NCBI RefSeq assembly: GCF_003850345.1
Contig: NZ_CP027707.1
Location: forward strand, 6,439,001 to 6,503,000
Direction of reading: 5' to 3'
Source of the DNA: Pseudomonas chlororaphis subsp. piscium
Lineage (GTDB): Bacteria > Pseudomonadota > Gammaproteobacteria > Pseudomonadales > Pseudomonadaceae
DNA length: 64,000 nt
In this document: positions 1 to 9,069 of the stretch, one piece after another
Numbering within the stretch: position 1 is the stretch's first letter
Layout of the letters: the number at the start of each line of letters is the position of its first letter
The notes under the pieces: generated by a model
Seen by the model: only the letters and a program-made list of their open reading frames with translations
Told to the model about the DNA's origin: nothing
Databases searched by the model: none
Position numbers and translations under genes: made by a program

Positions 1-692
1 ACCAAGACCGGCACATCTTCCTGGCTCAAGCCGAAGTGCTCGACTATCCCTCCGCCGTTGGCCCCCAGCGGCCCGAACCCATGGGCGTCGTCGACCATCA
101 GCCAGGCACCCTTGGCCCGGGTTTCACGAGCCAGCGCCGGCAGGTCGGCCAGGTCGCCGTCCATGCTGAACACGCCATCGGTGACCACCAGGGTATTGCC
201 GGTGGCTTTCTCCAGGCGCTTGGCCAGGCTCTCGGCATCGTTGTGCAGGTAACGGTTGAAGCGCGCGCCGGAGAGCAGGCCGGCATCCAGCAACGAAGCG
301 TGGTTGAGGCGGTCTTCCAGCGCTGTGTCGCCCTGCCCCACCAGCGCGGTGACCGCGCCGAGATTGGCCATGTAACCGGTGGTGAACAGCAATGCCCGCG
401 GGCGACCGGTGAACTCAGCCAGGGCTTCTTCCAACTGGTGGTGAGGCGTGCTGTGGCCAATCACCAGGTGTGAAGCGCCACCGCCCACACCCCAGCGGGA
501 CGCGCCGGCGCGCCACGCTTCGATCACTTGCGGATGATTGGCCAACCCCAGGTAATCGTTGTTGCAGAACGCCAGCAACGGCTGGCCGTCGACCACCACT
601 TGCGGCCCTTGCGGGCTTTCCAGCAGTGGGCGCTGACGATAGAGATTTTCGGCACGACGGGCAGCGAGACGCGCGCGGAGATCGAAAGACAT
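1..692 (-). CDS. bioF: 8-amino-7-oxononanoate synthase, partial (3' end beyond the window)
   Basis: This PLP enzyme condenses pimeloyl-ACP (or pimeloyl-CoA) with L-alanine to give 8-amino-7-oxononanoate, the first step of biotin ring assembly in the cytosol. The minus-strand translation begins [20 protein letters not shown]. It carries the aminotransferase-like segments [32 protein letters not shown] and [16 protein letters not shown], then [10 protein letters not shown], all typical of BioF/KBL alpha-oxoamine synthases. About 230 residues are visible; the PLP-lysine region and C terminus lie off the left edge. The ATG at 692 is the first plausible start. bioB lies just upstream on the same strand, so the two belong to a biotin cluster; a REPIN separates them. 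Confidence 0.93.
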   Translation of the reverse strand, partial: MSFDLRARLAARRAENLYRQRPLLESPQGPQVVVDGQPLLAFCNNDYLGLANHPQVIEAWRAGASRWGVGGGASHLVIGHSTPHHQLEEALAEFTGRPRALLFTTGYMANLGAVTALVGQGDTALEDRLNHASLLDAGLLSGARFNRYLHNDAESLAKRLEKATGNTLVVTDGVFSMDGDLADLPALARETRAKGAWLMVDDAHGFGPLGANGGGIVEHFGLSQEDVPVL

Positions 693-727
693 GCAGGCCT
701 CGCAGGCAAGAAAAGAAACATCATCCT

Positions 728-815
728 TGTAGGAGCGAGGCTTGCCCGCGATCCAGACACCTCTGTGTCCCTGGCTCACGCGGTGAACCATTCGCGGGCA
801 AGCCTCGCTCCTACA
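728..815. repeat. REP family 1 pair (REPIN)
   Basis: Two inverted copies of the core GTAGGAGCGAGGCTTGCCCG face each other over a short spacer. They lie between bioB and bioF, and the RNA of the biotin transcript could fold here into a long hairpin. The same core recurs at about sixteen places in this window, always outside genes. Confidence 0.9.
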
Positions 816-826
816 GAGGCAGCAGA

Positions 827-1882
827 TCAGACGGCGGCGTTATAGAACTGCTCGCTGCTCTTCTGCTCCACCAGCGCCTGCTCGATGGCGGCCTGGTGCA
901 CCTCGTCGGCGTGCTCTTCGCGGGCTTCCGGCTGGATGCCCAGACGCGCGAACAGTTGCATGTCCTTGTCAGCCTGCGGGTTGGCGGTGGTCAGCAACTT
1001 CTCGCCGTAGAAGATCGAGTTGGCGCCGGCGAAGAACGCCAGGGCCTGCATCTGCTCGTTCATCGCTTCGCGGCCGGCGGACAGGCGCACATGGGATTTC
1101 GGCATCAGGATACGAGCCACGGCGAGCATGCGGATGAAGTCGAACGGATCGACATCCTCGGAGTTTTCCAGCGGCGTGCCGGCCACTTTCACCAGCATGT
1201 TGATCGGCACCGATTCCGGGTGCTCCGGCAGATTGGCCAGTTGAATCAGCAGGCCGGCGCGGTCATCGAGGGACTCGCCCATGCCGAGGATGCCGCCGGA
1301 GCAGATCTTCATCCCGGCATCGCGCACGTAGGCCAGGGTCTGCAGGCGCTCGCTGTAGGTGCGGGTGGTGATGATGCTGCCGTAGAACTCCGGCGAGGTA
1401 TCGAGGTTGTGGTTGTAGTAGTCCAGGCCGGCCTTGGCCAGCGCTTCGGTCTGGTCCTGGTCCAGGCGACCGAGGGTCATGCAGGTTTCCAGGCCCATGG
1501 CCTTCACGCCTTTGACCATTTCCAGCACGTACGGCATGTCTTTGGCCGACGGGTGTTTCCAGGCCGCGCCCATGCAGAAACGGGTCGAACCTATGGCCTT
1601 GGCGCGCGCGGCCTCTTCGAGGACCTTCTGCACTTCCATCAGTTTTTCTTTTTCCAGGCCGGTGTTGTAGTGACCGGACTGCGGACAATATTTGCAATCT
1701 TCCGGGCAGGCGCCGGTCTTGATCGACAACAGGGTGGAAACCTGGACGCGGTTGGCGTCGAAATGCGCGCGGTGCACCGTCTGCGCCTGGAACAGCAAGT
1801 CATTGAACGGCTGGACGAAGAGGGCTTTGACTTCAGCCAAAGTCCAGTCATGACGCAGATTGGCGGTGGTGCTGGCGCTCAT
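827..1882 (-). CDS. bioB: Biotin synthase
   Basis: This radical-SAM enzyme inserts sulfur into dethiobiotin to form biotin. The product is 351 aa. The radical-SAM motif [14 protein letters not shown] (CxxxCxxC) is near residue 55. Further family signatures are [35 protein letters not shown] (ligands to the auxiliary [2Fe-2S] cluster lie in this part) and RLSAGRE. I placed the start at [13 protein letters not shown] because an AAGGAA ribosome-binding site precedes it and longer forms have no family support. The gene is read toward bioF and diverges from the comF-like gene. Confidence 0.97.
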   Translation of the reverse strand: MSASTTANLRHDWTLAEVKALFVQPFNDLLFQAQTVHRAHFDANRVQVSTLLSIKTGACPEDCKYCPQSGHYNTGLEKEKLMEVQKVLEEAARAKAIGSTRFCMGAAWKHPSAKDMPYVLEMVKGVKAMGLETCMTLGRLDQDQTEALAKAGLDYYNHNLDTSPEFYGSIITTRTYSERLQTLAYVRDAGMKICSGGILGMGESLDDRAGLLIQLANLPEHPESVPINMLVKVAGTPLENSEDVDPFDFIRMLAVARILMPKSHVRLSAGREAMNEQMQALAFFAGANSIFYGEKLLTTANPQADKDMQLFARLGIQPEAREEHADEVHQAAIEQALVEQKSSEQFYNAAV

Positions 1883-1973
1883 GGGCGATTCCTTGATTAT
1901 GCTTGGCAAGCGACTGCGGGAAGGGAATACCCACAGCCGCGACACGGATGTTGGGCATATTTAAGGAAGCGCC

Positions 1974-2714
1974 ATGCAGTGTCAACCACATTACCAAGGA
2001 CCGGTTTACATCTGGTTAAAAAACAAACAGATCTGTTTGCTCTGCGACGAGCTAACCGACACGCCCCAAGCCATTTGCACCGCCTGTGAAACCGAACTGC
2101 CGTGGCTCGGCGAGCACTGCCAGGTCTGCGCCCTGCCCTTGCCCGCGGCCGGCTTGACCTGCGGCCAGTGCCTCAAGCAGCCACCCGCCTTCGCCCAGGT
2201 GGTGGCGCCCTGGCGTTATGGCTTTCCGGTCGACAGCCTGGTCAGCCGTTTCAAGCACAACGGCAAATGGCCCTTTGGTCGTCTTTTGGCCGAACTTCTC
2301 GCGCAATCGCTGCAACATCGCTTTAGCGAGGACCTGATGCGACCCGACGCCTTGCTGCCGGTGCCCCTGGCCCGCAAGCGCCTGCGTCAGCGCGGCTATA
2401 ACCAGGCGGCGATGCTCGCGCGCTGGCTGGGCGAGATCCTGCAGATCCCCTGCGATGAAACCTCGTTGCAGCGCACCCAGGACACACCATCGCAACAAGG
2501 CCTGGATGCCAGGGCGCGGCAACGCAACCTGCGCCACGCCTTCGCCCTGATGCCCGGGGCGGCGGTCCGTGGCCGGCACCTAGCGCTGGTGGACGACGTG
2601 CTCACCACCGGCGCGACCGCCCACGCCCTGGCGCGGCTGTTGCTCACGGCCGGGGCGCGGCGGGTCGATGTCTATTGCCTGGCACGCACGCCAAAACCCG
2701 GCGAGCCCGACTGA
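1974..2714 (+). CDS. ComF family phosphoribosyltransferase-like protein
   Basis: A 246-aa ComFC/GntX-type protein. The N-terminal third has a zinc-finger-like cysteine arrangement (CLLCDEL, CTACETEL, CQVCALPLP, CGQC). The C-terminal half is a type-I phosphoribosyltransferase domain with the PRPP loop LALVDDVLTTGATAH near residues 203-217. In naturally competent bacteria ComF proteins aid DNA uptake; in pseudomonads the role is not established. It is divergent from bioB with about 90 bp between the two starts, which is the usual position of this gene beside the biotin cluster. Confidence 0.9.
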   Translation: MQCQPHYQGPVYIWLKNKQICLLCDELTDTPQAICTACETELPWLGEHCQVCALPLPAAGLTCGQCLKQPPAFAQVVAPWRYGFPVDSLVSRFKHNGKWPFGRLLAELLAQSLQHRFSEDLMRPDALLPVPLARKRLRQRGYNQAAMLARWLGEILQIPCDETSLQRTQDTPSQQGLDARARQRNLRHAFALMPGAAVRGRHLALVDDVLTTGATAHALARLLLTAGARRVDVYCLARTPKPGEPD

Positions 2715-2778
2715 ACTTGACTCTCGCCCCTCAAGCCGCAAACTCCCTTTCCATTCCCAGCGTTCAAAGCGTTCAGCC

Positions 2779-3543
2779 ATGTCCTTGCCCACCTTGTTGA
2801 CCCAGCACATCGTCCGTCGCCCGCAGCGCATTGCCCTGCTGCAGCACATCGCCGAACAGGGCTCGATCACCCGCGCAGCGAAAAGCGCCGGCCTGAGCTA
2901 CAAGGCCGCCTGGGACGCTATCGACGAGCTGAACAACCTGGCGCAGAAACCCCTGGTCGAACGCAGTGTCGGCGGCAAAGGCGGCGGTGGCGCCAGGCTC
3001 TCCGCCGAAGGCGAGCGGGTGCTGCGTCTCTACCAGCGCTTGCAGGCGTTGCAGGCCCAGGTGCTGGAAGCCGCCGAAGACGCCGCCGATCTCGATCTGC
3101 TGGGACGCCTGATGCTCCGGACCAGCGCCCGCAACCAGCTGCACGGCACGGTGCAGGCCGTCGAAGCCCAAGGGCGCAACGACCTGGTGCGCCTGGCGCT
3201 CGCGGAAGACCTGGTGATCCAGGCGCAGATCACCCATGACAGCACCCTGCATCTGGAACTGGAACCCGGCACCGGAGTGGTGGCCTTGATCAAGGCCGGT
3301 TGGCTGGAACTGCTGGCTATCGGTCAGCCCGCAACACCCGGACACAATTGCCTGCAAGGCACCCTGGAAGCGATCCTCGACGCCGAAGACGGCCCCAGCG
3401 AAATCAGAATCGTCCTGCCCAGCGGCCAGACCCTCTGCGCCCTGGCCGAACCGCTGCAACTGCGAAACCTTGGCTTGAGCGCCGGCAAGCCGGTGCGGGT
3501 GCAGTTCTCGCCATCCAATGTGCTGCTCGGTACGCCGCTGTAA
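2779..3543 (+). CDS. ModE-type molybdate-responsive transcriptional regulator
   Basis: A 254-aa regulator. Residues 1-110 form the ModE-like winged helix-turn-helix, with the segments IAEQGSITRAAKSAGLSYKA and AWDAIDELNN. Residues from about 115 hold two TOBE (molybdate-binding) modules with RNQLHGTV and LIKAGWLELLA. ModE binds molybdate and then represses molybdate uptake genes. No modABC lies in the window, so its targets are elsewhere. The internal ATG at 2779 matches the conserved N terminus; its Shine-Dalgarno is weak, so a start a few codons away is possible. Confidence 0.88.
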   Translation: MSLPTLLTQHIVRRPQRIALLQHIAEQGSITRAAKSAGLSYKAAWDAIDELNNLAQKPLVERSVGGKGGGGARLSAEGERVLRLYQRLQALQAQVLEAAEDAADLDLLGRLMLRTSARNQLHGTVQAVEAQGRNDLVRLALAEDLVIQAQITHDSTLHLELEPGTGVVALIKAGWLELLAIGQPATPGHNCLQGTLEAILDAEDGPSEIRIVLPSGQTLCALAEPLQLRNLGLSAGKPVRVQFSPSNVLLGTPL

Positions 3544-3569
3544 ACAGACCTGAATGATCCGGAGCGCCC

Positions 3570-3608
3570 TGTAGCCGCTGCCGAGCAACGCGAGGCTGCG
3601 ACCAGATC
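3570..3608. repeat. REP family 2, single copy
   Basis: A single copy of the second palindromic family (TGTAGCCGCTGCCGAG followed by GAGGCTGCGA) sits in the 150-bp gap between the ModE-type gene and the phoX-like gene. Confidence 0.75.
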
Positions 3609-3693
3609 GCACGGTTTAAAGCTTCTCGGCACTGCAATACGTTCGTCATCGACGCTGACTAAGGTGGCTGCAAAACCCTGCAGGAAGCCTGTG

Positions 3694-5595
3694 ATGAGCC
3701 TACTAGAAGAAGACCAACCTACCGACCTCGAAAAGATGGTCGGCCTCAGCCGCCGTGGTTTCATCAGCGCCGGTGCCCTGTGCGGCGCGGCCATGTTCCT
3801 CGGTGGCAACCTGCTGAGCCGCAGCGTGCTGGCCGCCAGCGTCAGCGCCGGTTCCAGCAAGCTGCTGGGCTTTGAAGGCATTGCCGCCGCCACCAGCGAC
3901 ACCATCACCCTGCCACCGGGCTACAAGTCCTCGGTCCTGATCAGCTGGGGCCAGCCCCTGCAGAAAAACGGTCCGGCCTTCGACCCGAGCGGCAATGGCA
4001 CCGCCGCGGCCCAGGAAGTCCAGTTCGGTGACAACAACGATGGCATGAGCCTGTTCGCCTTCCCGGACGACAAGAATCGCGCGCTGATGGCGATCAACAA
4101 CGAATACACCAACTACCGCTACCTCTACCCCCACGGCGGCATGCCGCAGTCGGCGGAAGACGTGCGCAAGGCCCTGGCCAGCGAAGGCGTGTCGGTGATC
4201 GAAGTGCAGCGCCGCAGCGGCCAATGGCAGTTCGTCCAGGGCTCGCGCTACAACCGACGCATCCACGGCAACGCGCCGATTCGCCTGAGCGGCCCGGCCG
4301 CCGGCCACGCGCTGATGAAAACCAGCGCCGACAAGAGCGGCAGGAAAGTCCTCGGCACCTTCCAGAACTGCGCCAACGGCAAGACGCCATGGGGCACCTA
4401 CCTGACCTGTGAAGAGAACTTCACCGACTGCTTCGGCAGCAGCAACGCCCAGCAGACCTTCGATGCCGCGCAGAAACGCTATGGCGCTTCGGCGAGCAGC
4501 CGCGACATCAACTGGCATCAGTTCGACCCACGCTTCGACCTGGCGAAAAACCCCAACGAGCTCAACCGGCACGGCTGGGTCGTGGAGATCGACCCGTTCG
4601 ACCCGCAATCCAAACCGATCAAGCGCACCGCCCTGGGCCGCTTCAAGCATGAGAACGCCGCCCTGGCCGAAGCCCGCGACGGACGCGCCGTGGTCTACAT
4701 GGGCGACGACGAGCGTGGCGAGTTCATCTACAAGTTCGTCAGCCGCGACCGCATCAACCACCGCAACCCCAAGGCCAACCGTGACCTGCTGGACCACGGC
4801 ACCCTGTACGTGGCGATCTTCGACAATGGCGACGGCAACCCGGACCACCCGAAAGGCAAGGGCAAATGGGTCGAGCTGAGCCATGGCAAGAACGGCATCG
4901 ACGCCAGCAGCGGTTTCGCCGACCAGGCCGAAGTGCTGATCCACGCCCGCCTGGCGGCCAGCGTGGTCAAGGCCACGCGCATGGACCGTCCGGAATGGAT
5001 CGTGGTCAGCCCGAAAGACGGCCAGGTCTACTGCACCCTGACCAACAACTCCAAACGCGGTGAAGACGGCCAGCCAGTGGGCGGCCCGAACCCGCGGGAG
5101 AAAAACGTCTACGGGCAGATCCTGCGCTGGCAGACCGCTCGTGGCGACCACGGCTCGATGGACTTCACCTGGGACCTGTTCGTGGTCGCCGGCAACCCGG
5201 CCGTGCATGCCGGCCAGCCGAAAGGCGGCTCGTCGAACATCACCCCGCAGAACATGTTCAACAGCCCCGACGGCCTGGGCTTCGACAAGTCTGGCCGGTT
5301 GTGGATCCTCACCGACGGCGACTCCAGCAACGCTGGCGACTTTGCCGGCATGGGCAACAACCAGATGCTCTGCGCCGACCCGGATACCGGTGAAATCCGC
5401 CGCTTCATGGTCGGGCCGGTAGGCTGCGAGGTCACCGGCATTAGCTTCTCGCCGGATCAGCGAAGCCTGTTCGTGGGCATCCAGCATCCGGGCGAGAACG
5501 GCGGTTCGACCTTCCCCGAGCACCTGCCCAACGGTAAGCCGCGTTCCTCGGTGATGGTGATCACCCGGGAAGATGGCGGCATCGTCGGCGCCTGA
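3694..5595 (+). CDS. phoX: PhoX family (DUF839) alkaline phosphatase, Tat-exported
   Basis: A 633-aa secreted phosphomonoesterase of the DUF839/PhoX family, whose members use Fe and Ca cofactors and act in the periplasm on organic phosphate esters. The twin-arginine signal SRRGFISAGALCGAAMFLGG lies near residues 24-43 and ends before LAASVSAG. Family segments seen include GTYLTCEENFTDCFG, HGWVVEIDPFDP, YMGDDERGEFIYKF and NMFNSPDGLGFDKSGRLW. The start at 3694 has an upstream AGGAAG and places the RR motif at the usual distance. No other phosphate genes adjoin it. The exact substrate is inferred from the family. Confidence 0.88.
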   Translation: MSLLEEDQPTDLEKMVGLSRRGFISAGALCGAAMFLGGNLLSRSVLAASVSAGSSKLLGFEGIAAATSDTITLPPGYKSSVLISWGQPLQKNGPAFDPSGNGTAAAQEVQFGDNNDGMSLFAFPDDKNRALMAINNEYTNYRYLYPHGGMPQSAEDVRKALASEGVSVIEVQRRSGQWQFVQGSRYNRRIHGNAPIRLSGPAAGHALMKTSADKSGRKVLGTFQNCANGKTPWGTYLTCEENFTDCFGSSNAQQTFDAAQKRYGASASSRDINWHQFDPRFDLAKNPNELNRHGWVVEIDPFDPQSKPIKRTALGRFKHENAALAEARDGRAVVYMGDDERGEFIYKFVSRDRINHRNPKANRDLLDHGTLYVAIFDNGDGNPDHPKGKGKWVELSHGKNGIDASSGFADQAEVLIHARLAASVVKATRMDRPEWIVVSPKDGQVYCTLTNNSKRGEDGQPVGGPNPREKNVYGQILRWQTARGDHGSMDFTWDLFVVAGNPAVHAGQPKGGSSNITPQNMFNSPDGLGFDKSGRLWILTDGDSSNAGDFAGMGNNQMLCADPDTGEIRRFMVGPVGCEVTGISFSPDQRSLFVGIQHPGENGGSTFPEHLPNGKPRSSVMVITREDGGIVGA

Positions 5596-5633
5596 TCCAC
5601 TGCTTCGCAAGCAGGCCTCGCCCCTACACGGAT

Positions 5634-5661
5634 TTGTAGGAGCGAGGCTTGCCCGCGATAG
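5634..5661. repeat. REP family 1, single copy
   Basis: One intact family-1 core lies between the phoX-like gene and the kinase gene. A decayed partner (CAGGCCTCGCCCCTACA) lies just to its left, so this may be a degenerate REPIN. Confidence 0.75.
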
Positions 5662-5744
5662 CGACCTCACAGTCACCACCTGTCATCCTTCGTGCGCTAC
5701 CATGCTTGGCCGGACGCAGCAGCCTGCTGCGCGCAGGAGTCAGC

Positions 5745-6719
5745 ATGTCTCACCCGTTCGAAACCCTTACCCCTGATCTAGTCCTCGATGCCGTCGAAAG
5801 CATCGGTTTTCTCAGCGACGCCCGCGTTCTGGCACTCAACAGTTACGAAAACCGTGTCTACCAGGTCGGCATCGAAGACGGCGAGCCGCTGATCGCCAAG
5901 TTCTACCGCCCGCAGCGCTGGACCAACGAGGCGATTCTCGAGGAGCACCGCTTCACCTTCGAACTGGCCGAATGCGAAGTGCCGGTGGTGGCGCCGCTGA
6001 TTCACCAGGGCGAAAGCCTGTTCGAGCATCAAGGCTTCCGCTTCACCCTGTTCCCGCGCCGTGGCGGCCGGGCGCCGGAACCCGGCAACCTCGACCAGCT
6101 GTATCGCCTGGGGCAATTGCTCGGCCGCCTGCATGCGGTCGGCGCCACCCGCCCGTTCGAGCATCGCGAAGCGCTGGGGGTGAAGAACTTCGGCCACGAT
6201 TCGCTGGCCACCCTGCTGGAAGGCGACTTCGTGCCCAAGAGCCTGCTGCCGGCCTATGAGTCGGTGGCCCGCGACCTGCTCAAGCGGGTGGAAGAGGTCT
6301 ACCAGGCCACTCCGCACCAGAACATCCGCATGCATGGCGACTGCCATCCCGGCAATATGATGTGCCGCGACGAGGTGTTCCATATCGTCGACCTCGACGA
6401 CTGCCGCATGGGCCCGGCGGTACAGGATCTGTGGATGATGCTCGCCGGCAATCGCCAGGAATGCCTGGGGCAGCTGTCGGAGCTGATGGATGGCTACAGC
6501 GAGTTCCACGACTTCGACCCGCGCGAACTGGCGCTGATCGAACCGCTGCGCGCCCTGCGCCTGATGCACTACAGCGCCTGGCTGGCCCGGCGCTGGGACG
6601 ACCCGGCCTTCCCGCGCAGCTTCCCCTGGTTCGGCAGCGAGCGTTATTGGGGCGACCAGGTGCTGGCGTTGCGCGAGCAACTTGCGGCGCTCAACGAAGA
6701 ACCCTTGAAGCTGTTCTGA
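5745..6719 (+). CDS. srkA: Stress response serine/threonine protein kinase (SrkA/YihE family)
   Basis: A 324-aa kinase with the choline-kinase/APH fold. SrkA in E. coli phosphorylates proteins and protects against stress-induced cell death. The sequence shows a nucleotide-binding N lobe (ALNSYENRVYQVGIEDG), the catalytic HGDCHPGNMMC loop (residues about 201-211) and the metal-binding HIVDLDDCRMGPAVQDLW. The start at 5745 has GGAG upstream; the open frame before it runs into a REP element. It is transcribed alone, between two REP sites. Confidence 0.92.
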   Translation: MSHPFETLTPDLVLDAVESIGFLSDARVLALNSYENRVYQVGIEDGEPLIAKFYRPQRWTNEAILEEHRFTFELAECEVPVVAPLIHQGESLFEHQGFRFTLFPRRGGRAPEPGNLDQLYRLGQLLGRLHAVGATRPFEHREALGVKNFGHDSLATLLEGDFVPKSLLPAYESVARDLLKRVEEVYQATPHQNIRMHGDCHPGNMMCRDEVFHIVDLDDCRMGPAVQDLWMMLAGNRQECLGQLSELMDGYSEFHDFDPRELALIEPLRALRLMHYSAWLARRWDDPAFPRSFPWFGSERYWGDQVLALREQLAALNEEPLKLF

Positions 6720-6740
6720 CCCCCCAGCCTTCATCGGGTC

Positions 6741-6830
6741 TGTAGGAGCGAGGCTTGCCCACGATAGCCTCGCCGCGATGAGTCTGATGCACCGCGGTGT
6801 CTTGATCGCGGGCAAGCCTCGCTCCTACAG
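6741..6830. repeat. REP family 1 pair (REPIN)
   Basis: Two inverted family-1 cores (the left with one change, GCCCACGAT) lie downstream of srkA and upstream of rarD. Confidence 0.9.
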
Positions 6831-6942
6831 AAGCCGGATCGATCACAACAGCGGGTTACCGGGATTACACCGACAAAGACACAGCCTGATAAACCTCCTT
6901 ACAATCACTGCCTTTAGTTAGCTGCCTAAGCAAGGATTCTGC

Positions 6943-7830
6943 ATGCAAGCCGCCAACCCGCGTCGCGGGTACATCCTGGGCCTGAGCGCCTACATCATCT
7001 GGGGCCTGTTCCCGCTCTACTTCAAAGCCATCGCCAATGTGCCCGCCGTGGAAATCATCATCCACCGGGTGCTCTGGTCCGCGCTGTTCGGCGCGCTGCT
7101 GCTGATGGTCTGGAAGCATCCCGGCTGGTGGCGCGAGCTGCGGGACAACCCCAGGCGCCTGGCGATCCTGGCCCTGAGCGGCACCCTGATCGCGGCCAAC
7201 TGGCTGACCTATGTCTGGTCGGTGAACAACGGACGCATGCTCGAAGCCAGCCTGGGTTACTACATCAACCCGCTGGTGAACGTGCTGCTGGGCATGCTGA
7301 TCCTCGGTGAGCGGCTGCGACGCATGCAGTGGCTGGCAGTGGGCCTAGCGGCGGTCGGCGTGGCGCAGCAGGTGTGGCAGGTCGGCAGCCTGCCCTGGGT
7401 CTCGCTGGTGCTGGCACTGACCTTCGGTTTCTATGGGCTGATCCGCAAGCAAGCGCCAGTCAAGGCGCTGCCGGGACTGGTGGTGGAAACCTGGATGCTG
7501 GTGCCGATTGCCCTCGCCTGGCTCTTGTTCAACCCTACCGCCACCAGTGCCCAGGCGGCCTTCTGGACCAGTTCCGAGGCCTGGTGGCTGGTGGCGGCCG
7601 GCCCCGTCACATTGATCCCCCTGGTGTGCTTCAACGCCGCCGCCCGTCACCTGCCCTACACCACCCTGGGCTTCTTGCAGTACCTGGCGCCAACCCTGGT
7701 GCTGCTGCAGGCGGTACTGCTGTTCGGCGAGCACCTGTCGTCGAGCACATTGGTGGCGTTCATGTTTATCTGGGCCGGCCTGGCGGTGTACAGCGTGGAT
7801 GCCTGGTTGAGCCTGCGCAAACGCAGCTGA
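6943..7830 (+). CDS. rarD: EamA family transporter RarD
   Basis: A 295-aa inner-membrane protein with about ten hydrophobic segments, the drug/metabolite-transporter fold. The signatures GYILGLSAYIIWGLFPLYFK near the N terminus and SASLGYYINPLVNVLLG-like text around residues 100-115 are those of RarD (named for chloramphenicol sensitivity; substrate unknown). The ATG is preceded by AAGGA. The gene is single and convergent with gcvR. Confidence 0.93.
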   Translation: MQAANPRRGYILGLSAYIIWGLFPLYFKAIANVPAVEIIIHRVLWSALFGALLLMVWKHPGWWRELRDNPRRLAILALSGTLIAANWLTYVWSVNNGRMLEASLGYYINPLVNVLLGMLILGERLRRMQWLAVGLAAVGVAQQVWQVGSLPWVSLVLALTFGFYGLIRKQAPVKALPGLVVETWMLVPIALAWLLFNPTATSAQAAFWTSSEAWWLVAAGPVTLIPLVCFNAAARHLPYTTLGFLQYLAPTLVLLQAVLLFGEHLSSSTLVAFMFIWAGLAVYSVDAWLSLRKRS

Positions 7831-8055
7831 TCAATAAACGTACAAACCTCTACAGGCCACGGTTGGCGTGGCCTGCATCTATCCTTCCCAAGGTTATCCA
7901 CAGCGTGATCCCCGCCGTTTGTGCACAAGCCCTTGAAACTGCTGGTTTTTTGATCAGATTCCGCAAAGCCTTGGCTGGCCTGGGCTGGCGGCGGGTCTCT
8001 ACAGGTTATCCACAGGCGCATGCACGCTAAAACTGGATAACCCGCCCTTTCAGGT
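7831..8055. other. Convergent intergenic region with two DnaA boxes and a hairpin
   Basis: A 225-bp gap between the 3' ends of rarD and gcvR. It begins with a GC-rich hairpin (CAGGCCACG, loop, CGTGGCCTG at 7853-7875) without a U tract. It then holds two exact TTATCCACA boxes at 7894-7902 and 8006-8014, both in the context AGGTTATCCACAG, and a near-match TTGTGCACA at 7919-7927. The text between the boxes (TTTTTTGATCAGATTCCGCA) resembles the unit of the large array at 43.8-44.5 kb. Confidence 0.75.
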
Positions 8056-8574
8056 TCACACCTCGCTGCGCAGCACCAACTCCACCATCAAATCATCCGC
8101 CAGGGTTTCCAGGCGCGACTGCAAGACATCGAGGGACAAGGTCAGCGGCACCGCCAGGATCGCTTCGGCGTGGAACAGCGGCTCGCTGCTCATAGGCGCC
8201 GGGCGCACTTCGGTCACCAGTCGCTCCAGGTTCACCCCCTGCTCGCTCAACAGGCGGGTGATGTCGCGCACGATGCCCGGCCGGTCATTGCCCACCAGCT
8301 CCATGGCGATCGGCTTCCAGGTGCAGGATTGTTCGATACCGCTTTCGGCGATCAGCACTCGAATGCCCTGGGCCGCCAAGCCTTGCAGGGCGTCCACCAG
8401 CTCGTCGTAGGCTTCCGCCGGCACGCCGACCCGTAGGATGCCGGCGAACTGGCCCGCCATGCGCGACATGCGGCTCTCCAGCCAGTTACCGCCGTGCGCG
8501 GCGATGCATTGGGCGATGCGCTCGACCTGTCCGGGTTTGTCCGGGGCGAATACGGTGAGTACGAGGTGGTCCAT
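8056..8574 (-). CDS. gcvR: Glycine cleavage system transcriptional repressor (ACT-domain protein)
   Basis: A 172-aa protein made of two ACT domains: MDHLVLTVFAPDKPGQVERI at residues 1-20 and VGNDRPGIVRDITRLL around residue 95. GcvR-type proteins bind GcvA and modulate glycine-cleavage expression in response to glycine. No HTH is present, as expected. The ATG at 8574 follows a GAGGGT-like site. It faces rarD, and a long leader for glcB lies on its other side. Assigned from domain layout and length; a generic ACT regulator is the alternative. Confidence 0.85.
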   Translation of the reverse strand: MDHLVLTVFAPDKPGQVERIAQCIAAHGGNWLESRMSRMAGQFAGILRVGVPAEAYDELVDALQGLAAQGIRVLIAESGIEQSCTWKPIAMELVGNDRPGIVRDITRLLSEQGVNLERLVTEVRPAPMSSEPLFHAEAILAVPLTLSLDVLQSRLETLADDLMVELVLRSEV

Positions 8575-9069
8575 GGCGCAACCCTCTGTCAGGACTTTTG
8601 TTATAGAAAATCAAGTATAGGCAAGGCTCATCCTGCCGCTTCCCTTGCGCCCACAGGCAAAGCGCAAAGCAGGAAAACGCCGCGCTCCGGCTGTCGGAAT
8701 ATAAATCGTGTACAACTCCTTAGATTTATATGGAACAATTCAATAGTTTTTTGAGAACATCCTGTTCCCCAGCGTGACCGTTCAGCGAACTTGGGTCGCG
8801 GAACGACGTATTTAGTCTAATTTTCACAACCGCAATTCATCATGTAGTATGCCGCAGCGCGCACTACATAACGTTGGATCGATGTCTGCCAAGGCGCAGT
8901 CGCAACCCTGAAAGCCCTGTCAGCAAGGCTTCAAGCCGTTGATTGGAACCATCCCAGCCGCCAGCGATGGCATGTACTGGTAGAGGGGTTTGTGGTTTAA
9001 ATGGCCAGAGGCTTCATTGTTAATTTGAAGAGCTGAAAAGCGAAATAGCTGAGCAGAGTGAGGCAAGCA
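8575..9069. promoter_or_regulatory. Long intergenic region upstream of glcB with two inverted repeats
   Basis: Nearly 500 bp without a supported gene between the divergent gcvR and glcB. It contains two perfect dyads. One is ATATAAATC/GATTTATAT at 8699-8707 and 8723-8731. The other is ATGTAGT/ACTACAT at 8842-8848 and 8863-8869. Neither is followed by a U tract, so they look like operators or mRNA-leader hairpins rather than terminators. A regulator binding here to control malate synthase is inference. Confidence 0.55.

Noticed and set aside
470..2089. Plus-strand frame of 539 codons across bioF, a REPIN and bioB
   Set aside because: It runs across two real minus-strand genes and a repeat; no family resemblance.
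3643..3660. Possible PHO box (TCGTCAT-4 bp-GCTGACT) before the phoX-like gene
   Set aside because: The spacing fits, but both half-sites have mismatches and the site is only about 35 bp from the start codon, which leaves little room for a promoter.
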